64,000 bases of DNA, taken from assembly GCF_947493595.1 (NCBI RefSeq), contig NZ_CANLRL010000011.1:1-64000 (forward strand). The letters are read 5' to 3'. The stretch's first letter is position 1. The number at the start of each line of letters is the position of its first letter. A program made the position numbers and the translations under genes. The notes under the pieces were generated by a model. It was not told the origin of the DNA. It did not search any database and saw only the letters and a list, made by a program, of their open reading frames with translations. Of this stretch, positions 26,322 through 35,368 are shown piece after piece. Source of the stretch: an uncultured Shimia sp. (lineage in GTDB: Bacteria > Pseudomonadota > Alphaproteobacteria > Rhodobacterales > Rhodobacteraceae).

Positions 26322-26485
26322 GTGCGCCGCCGTTTCCGCACGGCAGTCATCGTCCCACCCACGATCACTGCGGACAGAACCACGGCGATCCAAGCGTACT
26401 CCCCATGACTATGGGGATGTGCTCCGGAATGGGCCATGGCTGGAGATGCTAAGAACCCACCCAAAAACGGTACCATATGTTTCAT
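26318..26485 (-). CDS. Small His-rich membrane protein between ureA and ureB
   Basis: A 55-residue protein starting [21 protein letters not shown]. It has a signal-peptide-like start, then the His-rich stretch [14 protein letters not shown] (four His), then one membrane segment [17 protein letters not shown] and a basic end RKRRRT. The topology suggests the histidines face the periplasm. A GAGGAGCTAGAGCC-like ribosome-binding region precedes the ATG, and the stop overlaps ureB (ATGA), so it is a translated member of the operon. I infer a role in nickel capture or hand-off near the membrane. No named family is known to me. Confidence 0.75.
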   Translation of the reverse strand: MKHMVPFLGGFLASPAMAHSGAHPHSHGEYAWIAVVLSAVIVGGTMTAVRKRRRT

Positions 26486-26499
26486 TGGCTCTAGCTCCT

Positions 26500-26802
26500 C
26501 TAACGAATTGGTTTGTGAACGGTGACAAGCTTGGTGCCATCCGGGAAAGTGGCTTCGACCTGCACTTCGTGGATCATCTCCGGGATGCCCTCCATGCATT
26601 GGTCGGCTGAGACAACCTGTGCACCCGCTTCCATCATATCGGCCACTGACCGGCCATCACGCGCGCCTTCCACTACACTGTCGGTAATCAAGGCGATGGC
26701 TTCTGGGTGATTGAGTTTAACACCCCGTGCCAAGCGCTTGCGGGCCACTTCGGCAGCCATGGCAATCAACAGTTTGTCTTTTTCTCTTGGGGTTAGATTC
26801 AT
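26500..26802 (-). CDS. ureA: Urease subunit gamma
   Basis: A 100-residue subunit with the standard family pattern [20 protein letters not shown], then [21 protein letters not shown] and [20 protein letters not shown]. It follows ureD directly and precedes the small His-rich gene by 14 bases. Confidence 0.97.
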   Translation of the reverse strand: MNLTPREKDKLLIAMAAEVARKRLARGVKLNHPEAIALITDSVVEGARDGRSVADMMEAGAQVVSADQCMEGIPEMIHEVQVEATFPDGTKLVTVHKPIR

Positions 26803-26803
26803 G

Positions 26804-27604
26804 TCAGATCATCCAGCATCGAGGAAGGTCGCCACCATGCAGCTCTCGCAGAACCGGCAGCAGGGTTTTTCTGAGGGTGAAATCGTCTTCCGCAAGCAGG
26901 CGCAGGACCAACACATCCTGTTGGAGCAGGCTCACACCGCCGGTTTCCGAAAGCATCTCTCGCAGCGAGGCCAGGTGCCGCTCCGCATCTTTTGCAACCA
27001 AAACCACCAGAGCCATCGCCCCAGCGCCGTTACCGATAAATGGCCTATCCAGATGCGCCTGCACATTTCCAGCCAAAGACATCGCATCTTTAAAGAGCGG
27101 CGTGCCCGCGCGCCGGATATCAATCCGGTCGCGAAACCGAACATCGGTCAGCACTTCACCCATTGCAGGGCGGCCAAAGACCAAAGGCTCGACCATGAGC
27201 AGAGATGCGCCTGGATCCAGATCAATGCTCAGGCGACGGTCCAACGCACTCCCGTTGAACAGAATGGTTTCTTGAGGCAACCAATTGAGCCGTGCTCCCA
27301 CTTCGACCCGAAGGCGGTTGCGGATCTGACCAGTCTGATTGGGTTGCGCCTTGTAAGCCCGTTCGCAAGCTTGGGTCGTCAAGGTGAGCGTGGTGTCCTT
27401 TGCCAAATGACCCGAGAAAGTGAATTGGTCGCCGCCTGTGATCCCGCCCGCAGTGTTCAACAGGACGACATCCATCGCTGCCCTGCAGGATTTTGGGAAC
27501 AAACATCTGAACGACCCGGCTTGGTGAAGGTCATCTAAAACAGAACGATTCCCAACCATTTTTGTGCCCACGCGCAACGTGCCCTTCGCGCGCGGAGGGT
27601 GCAT
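26804..27604 (-). CDS. ureD: Urease accessory protein UreD
   Basis: About 266 residues. Family landmarks are [13 protein letters not shown], the [16 protein letters not shown] motif, and [22 protein letters not shown]. UreD (UreH) scaffolds apo-urease with UreF and UreG during nickel loading. The start is uncertain: the ATG at 27604 sits just before the conserved region but lacks a good ribosome-binding site, and the frame is open to 27733. First gene of the urease operon, divergent from urtA. Confidence 0.92.
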   Translation of the reverse strand: MHPPRAKGTLRVGTKMVGNRSVLDDLHQAGSFRCLFPKSCRAAMDVVLLNTAGGITGGDQFTFSGHLAKDTTLTLTTQACERAYKAQPNQTGQIRNRLRVEVGARLNWLPQETILFNGSALDRRLSIDLDPGASLLMVEPLVFGRPAMGEVLTDVRFRDRIDIRRAGTPLFKDAMSLAGNVQAHLDRPFIGNGAGAMALVVLVAKDAERHLASLREMLSETGGVSLLQQDVLVLRLLAEDDFTLRKTLLPVLRELHGGDLPRCWMI

Positions 27605-28025
27605 CGTTTGGAGGGGCGATATGTCTGCCAGACGTGTGATCGGCGAATCCTCTTGGTGCGTAGAACTGTTCTTGGTTCTGACGTCTAGAGGGCAAAACGC
27701 CATCCAAATTGGCAGCGTTGCGGCCTTGCGCAAGAGCGATCGTCTATTTTTTACGCGCTCACCGTGATTTTAGCTCAAAAAAAAAGCATACGCGAAGGCC
27801 GTTAAGGAATTGCAGTGCCTCAGGTTTGCTTATTTCGCGGCAATGCAGAATCGATTGGACACCTGCCGGAGACACGCTGTCAAAAACCGGAGGTGTGTGA
27901 CGACCATACGAATTGGACCTCGAAGCGGCCGCCACACGAATTGCAACATGACGTTGCGGGGACAGGTAAGAGAAATCGGCACATATGTGCAAGGTCTCTC
28001 TCCCGCGCCCTGCCTGGAGGCTAAT
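27605..28025. other. Divergent promoter region of urease and urea-transporter operons
   Basis: A 421-base intergenic region that must carry the promoters of ureD (minus) and urtA (plus). I see an A-run near 27777-27787 but no convincing sigma-54 or NtrC site by eye. The plus-strand frame open through the region to urtA is not coding; urtA starts at 28026 behind CTGGAGG. Confidence 0.4.
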
Positions 28026-29306
28026 ATGAATTTTCTCAAATCCACACTCGCCGGATCAATCGTCTTTGCGTCACTGGCCGGTACCGCCATGGCTGACGAA
28101 GACACCATCAAAGTTGGCGTTCTGCACTCCCTTTCTGGCACAATGGCGATCTCTGAGACCACTTTGAAAGACACCATGTTGATGCTGATTGATCAGCAGA
28201 ATGCAAAAGGCGGTCTGCTCGGTAAGCAGCTGGAAGCTGTGGTCGTCGACCCTGCTTCAGATTGGCCGCTGTTTGCCGAAAAAGCGCGCGAGTTGCTGAC
28301 GGTGCATGATGTTGACGTGATCTTTGGAAACTGGACGTCAGTGTCACGTAAATCGGTACTGCCGGTGATTGAAGAACTGAACGGTCTGCTGTTCTATCCG
28401 GTGCAGTATGAAGGCGAAGAATCTTCTAAGAACGTGTTCTACACCGGTGCCGCGCCAAACCAGCAAGCCATCCCGGCCACAGATTATTTCCTGGATGAGC
28501 TGGGTGTCGAGAAATTTGCCCTGCTGGGAACAGACTATGTGTACCCACGCACCACAAACAACATTCTCGAAAGCTATCTCAAAGGCAAAGGCGTTTCCGA
28601 TAGTGACTTGTTTGTGAACTACACGCCGTTTGGCCACTCTGACTGGTCCAAAATCGTGGCTGATGTTGTGGCTCTTGGTGCTGACGGCAAAAAGGTCGGC
28701 GTGATTTCAACCATCAACGGTGACGCCAACATCGGCTTCTACAAAGAACTGGCCGCGGCGGGTGTGTCTGCCGACGATATTCCAGTTGTCGCCTTCTCCG
28801 TGGGGGAAGAAGAACTGGCAGGCCTCGATACCTCTAATCTCGTGGGTCACCTCGCAGCGTGGAACTACTTCCAGTCTGCGGATGCTGAGGTGAACGCCGA
28901 GTTTGTGAAAAATTGGAAAGCCACAATGGGTGAGGAGCGTGTCACCAACGATCCAATGGAGGCCCACTTCATCGGGTTCAACATGTGGGTGAATGCGGCA
29001 ACAGAAGCTGGGTCTACTGACGTAGATGCCGTGCGGTCTGCCATGTACGGACAAGAATACCCGAACCTGACAGGCGGGACCGCGGTGATGTTGCCAAACC
29101 ACCACTTGGCCAAGCCCGTCCTGATTGGCGAAATCCAAGACGACGGACAGTTTGATATCATCAGCCAGACAAGTGAAGTCCCCGGTGACGCCTGGACTGA
29201 TTTCCTGCCTGAGTCAGCTGTGCTGATGTCAGACTGGAAAGATCTGGACTGCGGCATGTACAACACCGAGACCCAGACCTGCGTTCAAACGCTGTCAAAC
29301 TACTAA
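28026..29306 (+). CDS. urtA: Urea ABC transporter substrate-binding protein UrtA
   Basis: A 426-residue periplasmic binding protein with a signal peptide ending AGTAMADEDT. The family region IKVGVLHSLSGTMAISETTLKD and the DVIFGNWTSVSRKSVLPVIEE and LLFYPVQYEGEESSKNVFYTG segments are diagnostic of UrtA/FmdD. Ribosome-binding site CTGGAGG. The gene is first in urtABCDE and is followed by a strong hairpin (29320-29346) that may keep its transcript more abundant than the permease genes. Confidence 0.96.
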   Translation: MNFLKSTLAGSIVFASLAGTAMADEDTIKVGVLHSLSGTMAISETTLKDTMLMLIDQQNAKGGLLGKQLEAVVVDPASDWPLFAEKARELLTVHDVDVIFGNWTSVSRKSVLPVIEELNGLLFYPVQYEGEESSKNVFYTGAAPNQQAIPATDYFLDELGVEKFALLGTDYVYPRTTNNILESYLKGKGVSDSDLFVNYTPFGHSDWSKIVADVVALGADGKKVGVISTINGDANIGFYKELAAAGVSADDIPVVAFSVGEEELAGLDTSNLVGHLAAWNYFQSADAEVNAEFVKNWKATMGEERVTNDPMEAHFIGFNMWVNAATEAGSTDVDAVRSAMYGQEYPNLTGGTAVMLPNHHLAKPVLIGEIQDDGQFDIISQTSEVPGDAWTDFLPESAVLMSDWKDLDCGMYNTETQTCVQTLSNY

Positions 29307-29319
29307 GACGAGCTCTTGT

Positions 29320-29346
29320 GAAGAGGGCCGACACTCGGCCCTCTTC
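29320..29346 (+). terminator. Hairpin between urtA and urtB
   Basis: Perfect 12-bp stem GAAGAGGGCCGA / TCGGCCCTCTTC with a 3-base loop and no U-tract, 14 bases after the urtA stop. It is more likely an mRNA-stabilising or partial-attenuation hairpin than a full terminator, since urtB follows. Confidence 0.6.
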
Positions 29347-29373
29347 CATATAAATGACGCGGACACTTCCGAC

Positions 29374-31329
29374 ATGATCAGACTATACTTTGCGGGGTTT
29401 GCCCTTCTGTTGTCGTGCCTAACGGCCACTGCGCAGGACGCGAACATCCAGCCCATCTTGCAAGAGTATCAGGCAGAAATTGCCAAGAGCTCGCGTAAGA
29501 CCATTGGCCCGGTGATTGATGCAATCGCTAGCAGTGGATCACCACACGCTCAGCTCATGCTTGAGACATGGGCCGCCAAAAATATATGGATGCGCAAGTC
29601 TGACGGCCTATTCTTTGTCGGAGAGAAGACCGACACCAAAAGCTACCTGCTCACAGATTTTGACAGCGGAGATGTTGTTGGAAGCTATCCCAAGAGTGAC
29701 CTGAAACAACTTAAACCAAACAGCGGCGTCCGCGCCATGATTGCGACAGCGTTGGTCCAGTTTCAATTGATGGATCCGGACGCGGCCAAACGGCAAGATG
29801 CACTGACCTCAATTCAACGAGACCCCGGTCCCGCGCTTCTGGCCCCATTGCGCACCTCGATTGACAGTGAACCCGATCCGACTCTGAAGGCGCAGAAACA
29901 ACGGCTCGAGCGCTTGCTCACCATTGGCTACGATCAAGACACCAAAACGCGTGTCGATGCCATCGAAGATATGTCAGGCGAACTTGGTGTCGATGTCCGT
30001 GCGACACTCAACCCGTTGGTGGCAAAAACACTCAATGTAGCGACCGGGGACATTCCAACCGGTGTAAACGTGGCCGCAACACTGGAGCCCGGTACTGATC
30101 AGTTTTCCAAGGCCGACGCCTATGACCTATTGGTGGCCAAAGGCATGGCTCCAGCGCTGGTTTCGTCTGGCGATATGCGCTCAGCACTGGCCGCCAATAT
30201 AGAAGGCGGCCGTGTTGGCGGCATTCCGGTGGCTCAGCTGGACACCGACGCGGCACGCAATGCTGCCTACGCGGCGCTCGCGGACGCCGGAAAAGTGCCC
30301 CCCCTTATCACGCAAGCGGACATGGACACCGCGCTTGCAAGCCATGTCTTCTTCGAAACTTTTGCAGAACCTTCAGCTGAGGTGACAACGGCGGCCACCG
30401 ATGCGTTGAAGGCCATCAACCTGAAGGTCGGATTGAACCAAGCCCTCGACCTGACACTTGACGCGCTGTCCTTGGCGTCGATCTATTTTCTCGCGGCAAT
30501 CGGCCTCGCAATCACCTTTGGCGTCATGGGCGTGATCAATATGGCGCATGGCGAATTCATCATGATGGGCGCCTATACGGGCTACGTGGTGCAACAGATC
30601 ATCCCGGATCACACCTTGTCGATCATTGTCGCAATCCCAATGGCCTTCGCCGTGACCTTTGCTGCCGGTGTGGCAATGGAGCGGTTGGTGATCCGATGGC
30701 TTTATGACCGCCCACTGGAAACGCTGCTTGCAACCTTTGGCATCTCAATTGCGTTGCAACAGCTGGCAAAAAACATCTTTGGCACGCAAGCCCGCCCTTT
30801 GACCGCGCCGGGCTGGCTCGATGGTGCACTCGTAGTGAACGATGTCGTCTCGATCAGTTTTATTCGTATCGCCATCTTCATCCTTGCGCTCGTTTTCCTT
30901 GGTGTTTTCCTATTCATCATGAAGCGCACGAGGCTGGGGCTAGAAACCCGCGCAGTGACCCAAAACCCGCGCATGGCGGCCTCAATGGGGATCAACCCCG
31001 GCAAAGTGAATATGCTGACCTTCGGCTTTGGGTCAGGCATTGCCGGCATCGCCGGTGTCGCTATCGGTCTCTTCGCCAAAGTCACGTCCGAGCTGGGCAA
31101 TGATTACATTGTGCAAAGCTTCATGACCGTGGTGGTCGGCGGGGTAGGCAACATCTGGGGTACGCTTGCGGGCGCTGCGATGATCGGCTTCTTCCAAAAA
31201 GGGATCGAGTGGCTGAACCCGTCAAACACGCTCGCCGCACAGACCTACATGATCGCCTTCATCATCATATTTATTCAATTCCGGCCAAGGGGCATCATCG
31301 CCCTCAAAGGCCGCGCGGTGGGGGATTGA
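29374..31329 (+). CDS. urtB: Urea ABC transporter permease UrtB
   Basis: A 651-residue permease. A signal peptide and about 330 extracytoplasmic residues precede the membrane core, a long form known for UrtB. The core starts near LASIYFLAAIGLAITFGVMGVIN and contains MAHGEFIMMGAYTGYV and the LivH-type loop TRAVTQNPRMAASMGINPGKVN. It works with UrtC as the channel for urea uptake. It precedes urtC by three bases. Confidence 0.95.
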   Translation: MIRLYFAGFALLLSCLTATAQDANIQPILQEYQAEIAKSSRKTIGPVIDAIASSGSPHAQLMLETWAAKNIWMRKSDGLFFVGEKTDTKSYLLTDFDSGDVVGSYPKSDLKQLKPNSGVRAMIATALVQFQLMDPDAAKRQDALTSIQRDPGPALLAPLRTSIDSEPDPTLKAQKQRLERLLTIGYDQDTKTRVDAIEDMSGELGVDVRATLNPLVAKTLNVATGDIPTGVNVAATLEPGTDQFSKADAYDLLVAKGMAPALVSSGDMRSALAANIEGGRVGGIPVAQLDTDAARNAAYAALADAGKVPPLITQADMDTALASHVFFETFAEPSAEVTTAATDALKAINLKVGLNQALDLTLDALSLASIYFLAAIGLAITFGVMGVINMAHGEFIMMGAYTGYVVQQIIPDHTLSIIVAIPMAFAVTFAAGVAMERLVIRWLYDRPLETLLATFGISIALQQLAKNIFGTQARPLTAPGWLDGALVVNDVVSISFIRIAIFILALVFLGVFLFIMKRTRLGLETRAVTQNPRMAASMGINPGKVNMLTFGFGSGIAGIAGVAIGLFAKVTSELGNDYIVQSFMTVVVGGVGNIWGTLAGAAMIGFFQKGIEWLNPSNTLAAQTYMIAFIIIFIQFRPRGIIALKGRAVGD

Positions 31330-31332
31330 TCC

Positions 31333-32562
31333 ATGCAACGGTCTTTCATTGCCAAGAACCCTTCGGTTCTGATTTTTCTTGCCTGTCTGGCCTTGTTCAC
31401 TTTGATTGTGACGGTTCTGTCTGAAGGTTTCGGCGTCGGGGTTGTTTCAACCAGCTTTGTCAAAACACTGGGTAAGACGCTTTGCTTGTGTCTGGTCGCC
31501 GTGGCCATGGACTTGATCTGGGGATTTACCGGTATCCTGTCGCTTGGCCATTTCGCCTTCTTTGGCCTGGGGGGCTACATGATTGGCATGTGGCTGATGT
31601 ATGAGCGCACCCGTCTGATCGTGGTCGAGTCGCTCAGCCAAACAGAAATCCCCCCCACCAAATCCGAAATCATTGATGGCATTGGGAACCAGATCTTCGG
31701 CGTGGTCGGTTCCAGTGATTTCCCTCTGATCTGGGCCTTTTCCGACAGTCTGTTTCTACAGCTTGCAATGGTGGTTCTGGTACCAGGATTGTTGGCACTG
31801 GTGTTTGGTTGGCTCGCCTTCCGAAGCCGCGTCACCGGGGTTTACCTATCAATCCTGACCCAGGCGATGACATTGGCACTGGCTTTGTATCTCTTCCAAA
31901 ACGACAGCGGCCTGCGTGGCAACAACGGGCTCTCAGGCCTGCAGAACCTACCGGGTGTGGCTGCGTCTCAGGACGAGGTGTCCCTGTGGTTCCTCTGGGC
32001 CTCAGCTTTGGCCCTTGGCCTTGGATATCTGCTGGCGGCTTGGGTTGTTTCCGGCAAACTTGGCTCTGTTATTCTTGGCATCCGAGACAACGAGGCGCGG
32101 GTGCGCTTTCTTGGCTATTCGGTCGAGACCTACAAGCTGGTGGTCTTCACATTCACCGCCTGTATCGCCGCCATCGCTGGCGCGCTCTACTACCCGCAGG
32201 CAGGGATCATCAATCCCGCTGAAATCGCACCTATAGCGTCGATCTATCTGGCGGTTTGGGTGGCAATTGGTGGGCGTGGGCGGCTTTACGGTGCTGTCAT
32301 TGGTGCGGCATTTGTCAGCCTTCTTAGCACGTGGTTTACCGGAGGCCAGGCACCGGACATTCCGCTGGGGTTCTACACAATCAAATGGGTGGACTGGTGG
32401 CTGGTGCTTTTGGGTTTGTCTTTTGTCGCTGTCACCCTGTTTACGCCCAAGGGCATGGGAGGGCTGGTGGATCTTCTGACGCAACGCAAAAGCCCCAATC
32501 GTCATGGCGCAAACCTGGGTCCTGATGACGGCGCCTTGCGCGAACAGGAGGCCAGCCAATGA
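31333..32562 (+). CDS. urtC: Urea ABC transporter permease UrtC
   Basis: A 409-residue LivM-type permease with about ten membrane segments, including DLIWGFTGILSLGHFAFFGLGGY, GNNGLSGLQNLPG and the ATPase-contact loop ILGIRDNEARVRFLGYSVETYKL. The C-terminal hydrophilic tail ends NLGPDDGALREQEAS. Its stop overlaps urtD by ATGA. Confidence 0.95.
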   Translation: MQRSFIAKNPSVLIFLACLALFTLIVTVLSEGFGVGVVSTSFVKTLGKTLCLCLVAVAMDLIWGFTGILSLGHFAFFGLGGYMIGMWLMYERTRLIVVESLSQTEIPPTKSEIIDGIGNQIFGVVGSSDFPLIWAFSDSLFLQLAMVVLVPGLLALVFGWLAFRSRVTGVYLSILTQAMTLALALYLFQNDSGLRGNNGLSGLQNLPGVAASQDEVSLWFLWASALALGLGYLLAAWVVSGKLGSVILGIRDNEARVRFLGYSVETYKLVVFTFTACIAAIAGALYYPQAGIINPAEIAPIASIYLAVWVAIGGRGRLYGAVIGAAFVSLLSTWFTGGQAPDIPLGFYTIKWVDWWLVLLGLSFVAVTLFTPKGMGGLVDLLTQRKSPNRHGANLGPDDGALREQEASQ

Positions 32563-33299
32563 ATACGCTCCTTGAAGTTTCCGGCGTGTCAGTCACCTTT
32601 GACGGTTTTCGTGCCATCAACAACCTATCGTTCCAGATTGGTGACGCTGAGCTGCGCGCGGTTATCGGGCCCAACGGGGCGGGCAAAACCACCTTTATGG
32701 ATATCGTAACCGGAAAAACCAGGCCGGACGAGGGCCGGGTGATCTGGGGGGACAAATCCCAGTCTCTTCTGAAAATGAATGAAGCAAAAATTGCCCAAGC
32801 TGGGATTGGCCGAAAGTTCCAGAAACCTACGGTGTTCGAAGATCAGACGGTTCAAGAGAACTTGCTGATAGCGCTGAAAAAGCCGCGTGGCTGGTTGTCA
32901 GTGCTGATGTATCGACCCAGCACAGCAGACCTTGAGAAAACGGCCAACCTGGCACAGGAAATCGGTTTGCTGGACGCGCTGAGCCGCAAATCCGGTGAGT
33001 TGAGCCACGGACAAAAGCAATGGCTGGAAATTGGCATGTTACTGGCGCAGGAACCGCGTTTGTTGCTGGTGGATGAACCGGCAGCTGGCATGACACCTCA
33101 AGAACGCGAACACACCACCGACCTGTTGCTGGAAGCGGCTAAAACCCGTGCTGTGGTGGTGGTCGAACATGACATGGAATTTGTACGCCGCCTGAATTGC
33201 AAAGTGACCGTACTACACGAAGGGTCGGTTTTGGCCGAAGGCAGTCTTGACCATGTCACCTCCAATCAAAACGTCATCGATGTCTATCTGGGGCGCTGA
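32559..33299 (+). CDS. urtD: Urea ABC transporter ATP-binding protein UrtD
   Basis: A 246-residue LivG-type ATPase with Walker A IGPNGAGKTTFMD, Q-loop GIGRKFQKPTVFEDQT, signature LSHGQKQWLEIGMLL (the SHGxKQWLEIGM form is typical of UrtD), Walker B LLLVDEPAAGMTP and switch His VVEHDMEF. It precedes urtE by three bases. Confidence 0.96.
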   Translation: MNTLLEVSGVSVTFDGFRAINNLSFQIGDAELRAVIGPNGAGKTTFMDIVTGKTRPDEGRVIWGDKSQSLLKMNEAKIAQAGIGRKFQKPTVFEDQTVQENLLIALKKPRGWLSVLMYRPSTADLEKTANLAQEIGLLDALSRKSGELSHGQKQWLEIGMLLAQEPRLLLVDEPAAGMTPQEREHTTDLLLEAAKTRAVVVVEHDMEFVRRLNCKVTVLHEGSVLAEGSLDHVTSNQNVIDVYLGR

Positions 33300-33302
33300 A
33301 CT

Positions 33303-33998
33303 ATGTTGAAACTTCAAGACCTTACCTTGCACTACGGGCACTCTCAAATTCTCAACGGAGTTTCGATGCAAGCTGACCTCGGCGAAGTGACTTGCGTGAT
33401 GGGCACCAACGGTGTTGGTAAGACCAGCCTGATCAAGGCCATTTCTGGCACCCACCCGAGATCGGGCGGCAACATCGAGCTGGCGGGCGAAGTTCTGGAT
33501 GTTTTGCCAGCACACAAGCTGGCACATAAGGGGATCGGCTATGTGCCGCAGGGACGGGAGATTTTTCCTCTTCTGACAGTGCGCGAAAACCTGGAAACCG
33601 GGTTTGTTTGTTTGCCACCTGCCGAGCATTTCATACCGGATGAGATTTTTGCACTTTTCCCGGTTCTTAAGGAAATGCAGAACCGGCGTGGCGGGGATCT
33701 GTCCGGCGGACAGCAACAGCAGTTGGCGATTGCGAGGGCGTTGATCACCAAGCCGCGATTGCTTCTCTTGGACGAGCCCACAGAAGGCATTCAGCCCAAT
33801 ATCATCCAGCACATCGGTGAAGTGATCGGGCAGCTGCGAGACAAAGGCGATATGGCGATTGTTCTTGTGGAGCAATATTTTGAGTTTGCCTATGGGTTGG
33901 CAGATAGGTTCGTGGTCTTACGTCGTGGCGAAGTCATGATGGCTGGCAAAAAAGGCGCTGTTGCAAAAGAAGACCTGCTGAAGGGTGTTTCTGTGTGA
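33303..33998 (+). CDS. urtE: Urea ABC transporter ATP-binding protein UrtE
   Basis: A 231-residue LivF-type ATPase with Walker A MGTNGVGKTSLIKA, signature LSGGQQQQLAIARAL, Walker B LLLLDEPTEGIQPNIIQ (diagnostic of UrtE) and VLVEQYFEFA. Last gene of the urea importer operon. Confidence 0.96.
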   Translation: MLKLQDLTLHYGHSQILNGVSMQADLGEVTCVMGTNGVGKTSLIKAISGTHPRSGGNIELAGEVLDVLPAHKLAHKGIGYVPQGREIFPLLTVRENLETGFVCLPPAEHFIPDEIFALFPVLKEMQNRRGGDLSGGQQQQLAIARALITKPRLLLLDEPTEGIQPNIIQHIGEVIGQLRDKGDMAIVLVEQYFEFAYGLADRFVVLRRGEVMMAGKKGAVAKEDLLKGVSV

Positions 33999-34179
33999 GT
34001 GGAAGCCTGGGCGGTGAAAGAGCCGAGCGACCCAATGGAGAGAGGAAAAATACCTCAACCGCAGAAGACCAATTAACCAACTAAGCCGCAAGGCTTCTGA
34101 TCTCTGATTTTTGATCCATTTTGCACCAACCGCCAAAGGCCGTTTCAGCCATTTTGCAAAAAGTCGCCAAAACTTCTTG

Positions 34180-34195
34180 CCGAAACCGGTTTCGG
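34180..34195. promoter_or_regulatory. LacI-type operator upstream of the glycoside operon
   Basis: CCGAAACCGGTTTCGG is a perfect 16-bp palindrome with a central CG, the usual form of a LacI-family site. It lies 34 bases before the GTG start of the lacI-type gene that heads the operon, so it probably mediates autoregulation of the whole unit. Confidence 0.75.
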
Positions 34196-34228
34196 AAACT
34201 TTTCTAGTCATCCAAGGGAGGATGACTC

Positions 34229-35368
34229 GTGCAGACTGGTACGACAAAAACATCTAATGAACAGCCGCGGCGTGCCCGCAGACGGGTGACAATTGCGGAT
34301 GTTGCCAACCATCTTGGCGTGACCAAAAGCACGGTAAGTCGAGCGTTGAACGGCTATACCGATATTTCGGATTCCACACGGTTGCGCATCAGTCGGGCGG
34401 CGGAGCGTCTTGGCTATCGCCCGCTCAGCCATGCTCAAGCAATTCGTACTGGACGGGTGCGGTCGCTTGGGCTGGTGCTTCAGGTTGACAACGAAGACAG
34501 CGCGCGCCCATTTCTTGCGGATTTCATCGCAGGGGTCACTCAAGCAGCGAGTGCCGAGAATTGGACCGTCACAATTGCAACCTCCGAAACCGAACGCGGG
34601 GTGCAGGAAACGCTGTCGCGTCTTGTCGACGAGCATAAAGCGGACGGGTTCATTCTTCCGCGCACGCGGTCACGCGACAAGCGTGTTGAGGCACTACGTG
34701 CGCAAAACATCCCGTTTATCATGTTCGGGCGTACCGAAGATCCGACAGGATGTTCTTGGTACGACATCAAAGGCGAAGACGCGATGCGTGCGGCAACGGC
34801 ACGCCTTGCGAGCCAAGGGCACAAGCGGATTGCGCACGTACCGGGCGGCAGCGAATACACCTATTCCAAGCTGCGCATTGGCGGGTATCGCGACGGTTTG
34901 GCCGCCGCCGGCCTCTCAATTGACCCAGCCTTGATCACGGCGCCTGCAATTACGCATGACGGTGGAGAGGCTGCTACGCGGTCCCTTTTGATGATGGCAG
35001 AACCACCCACAGCGATCACCTTTGCTGTGGATCGCGCCGCACTTGGTGCTTACCGGGTGGCGCAAGACTTGGGACTGCACATTGGCAGCGATTTTTCAGT
35101 GATTGCTTATGACGGCATACCTGAAGGCGCCTATGCAAACCCTGCCCTCACGACCTTTGCGGTCAACAGCCGTCAGGCGGGGGACCGGCTCGCATCATTA
35201 TTGATCAAACGAATTCGGGGCGCTGCTCCGGAAGAACTTCGCGAGTTGGCTCCGGCCACGCTCGTTGAGCGGGGGTCAGATGGGCCTCCACGTCTGACAC
35301 CCGCCGAATTGGCGCAGTGTCTAAAGGACATACAAAAACGTGAAGTCCAATGGGAGGAACCAACATGA
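34229..35368 (+). CDS. LacI-family transcriptional regulator of the glycoside importer
   Basis: A 379-residue repressor. The N-terminal HTH VTIADVANHLGVTKSTVSRALNG and hinge AERLGYRPLSHAQAIRTGR are typical, followed by a periplasmic-binding-like ligand domain (LGLVLQVDNEDSARPFLADF, then AYDGIPEGAYANPALTTFAV). It starts with GTG behind AAGGGAGG. The stop overlaps the ATG of the binding-protein gene, so the regulator is transcribed with the system it controls. The perfect palindrome just upstream is its probable operator. Confidence 0.92.
   Translation: MQTGTTKTSNEQPRRARRRVTIADVANHLGVTKSTVSRALNGYTDISDSTRLRISRAAERLGYRPLSHAQAIRTGRVRSLGLVLQVDNEDSARPFLADFIAGVTQAASAENWTVTIATSETERGVQETLSRLVDEHKADGFILPRTRSRDKRVEALRAQNIPFIMFGRTEDPTGCSWYDIKGEDAMRAATARLASQGHKRIAHVPGGSEYTYSKLRIGGYRDGLAAAGLSIDPALITAPAITHDGGEAATRSLLMMAEPPTAITFAVDRAALGAYRVAQDLGLHIGSDFSVIAYDGIPEGAYANPALTTFAVNSRQAGDRLASLLIKRIRGAAPEELRELAPATLVERGSDGPPRLTPAELAQCLKDIQKREVQWEEPT

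Noticed and set aside
27700-27740. Sigma-54 promoter before urtA
   Set aside because: TTGGCAGCG and TTGC words occur but not with the required -24/-12 spacing.
27810-28025. N-terminal extension of urtA
   Set aside because: Would put 72 non-conserved residues before a standard signal peptide; ATG at 28026 has a clear ribosome-binding site.
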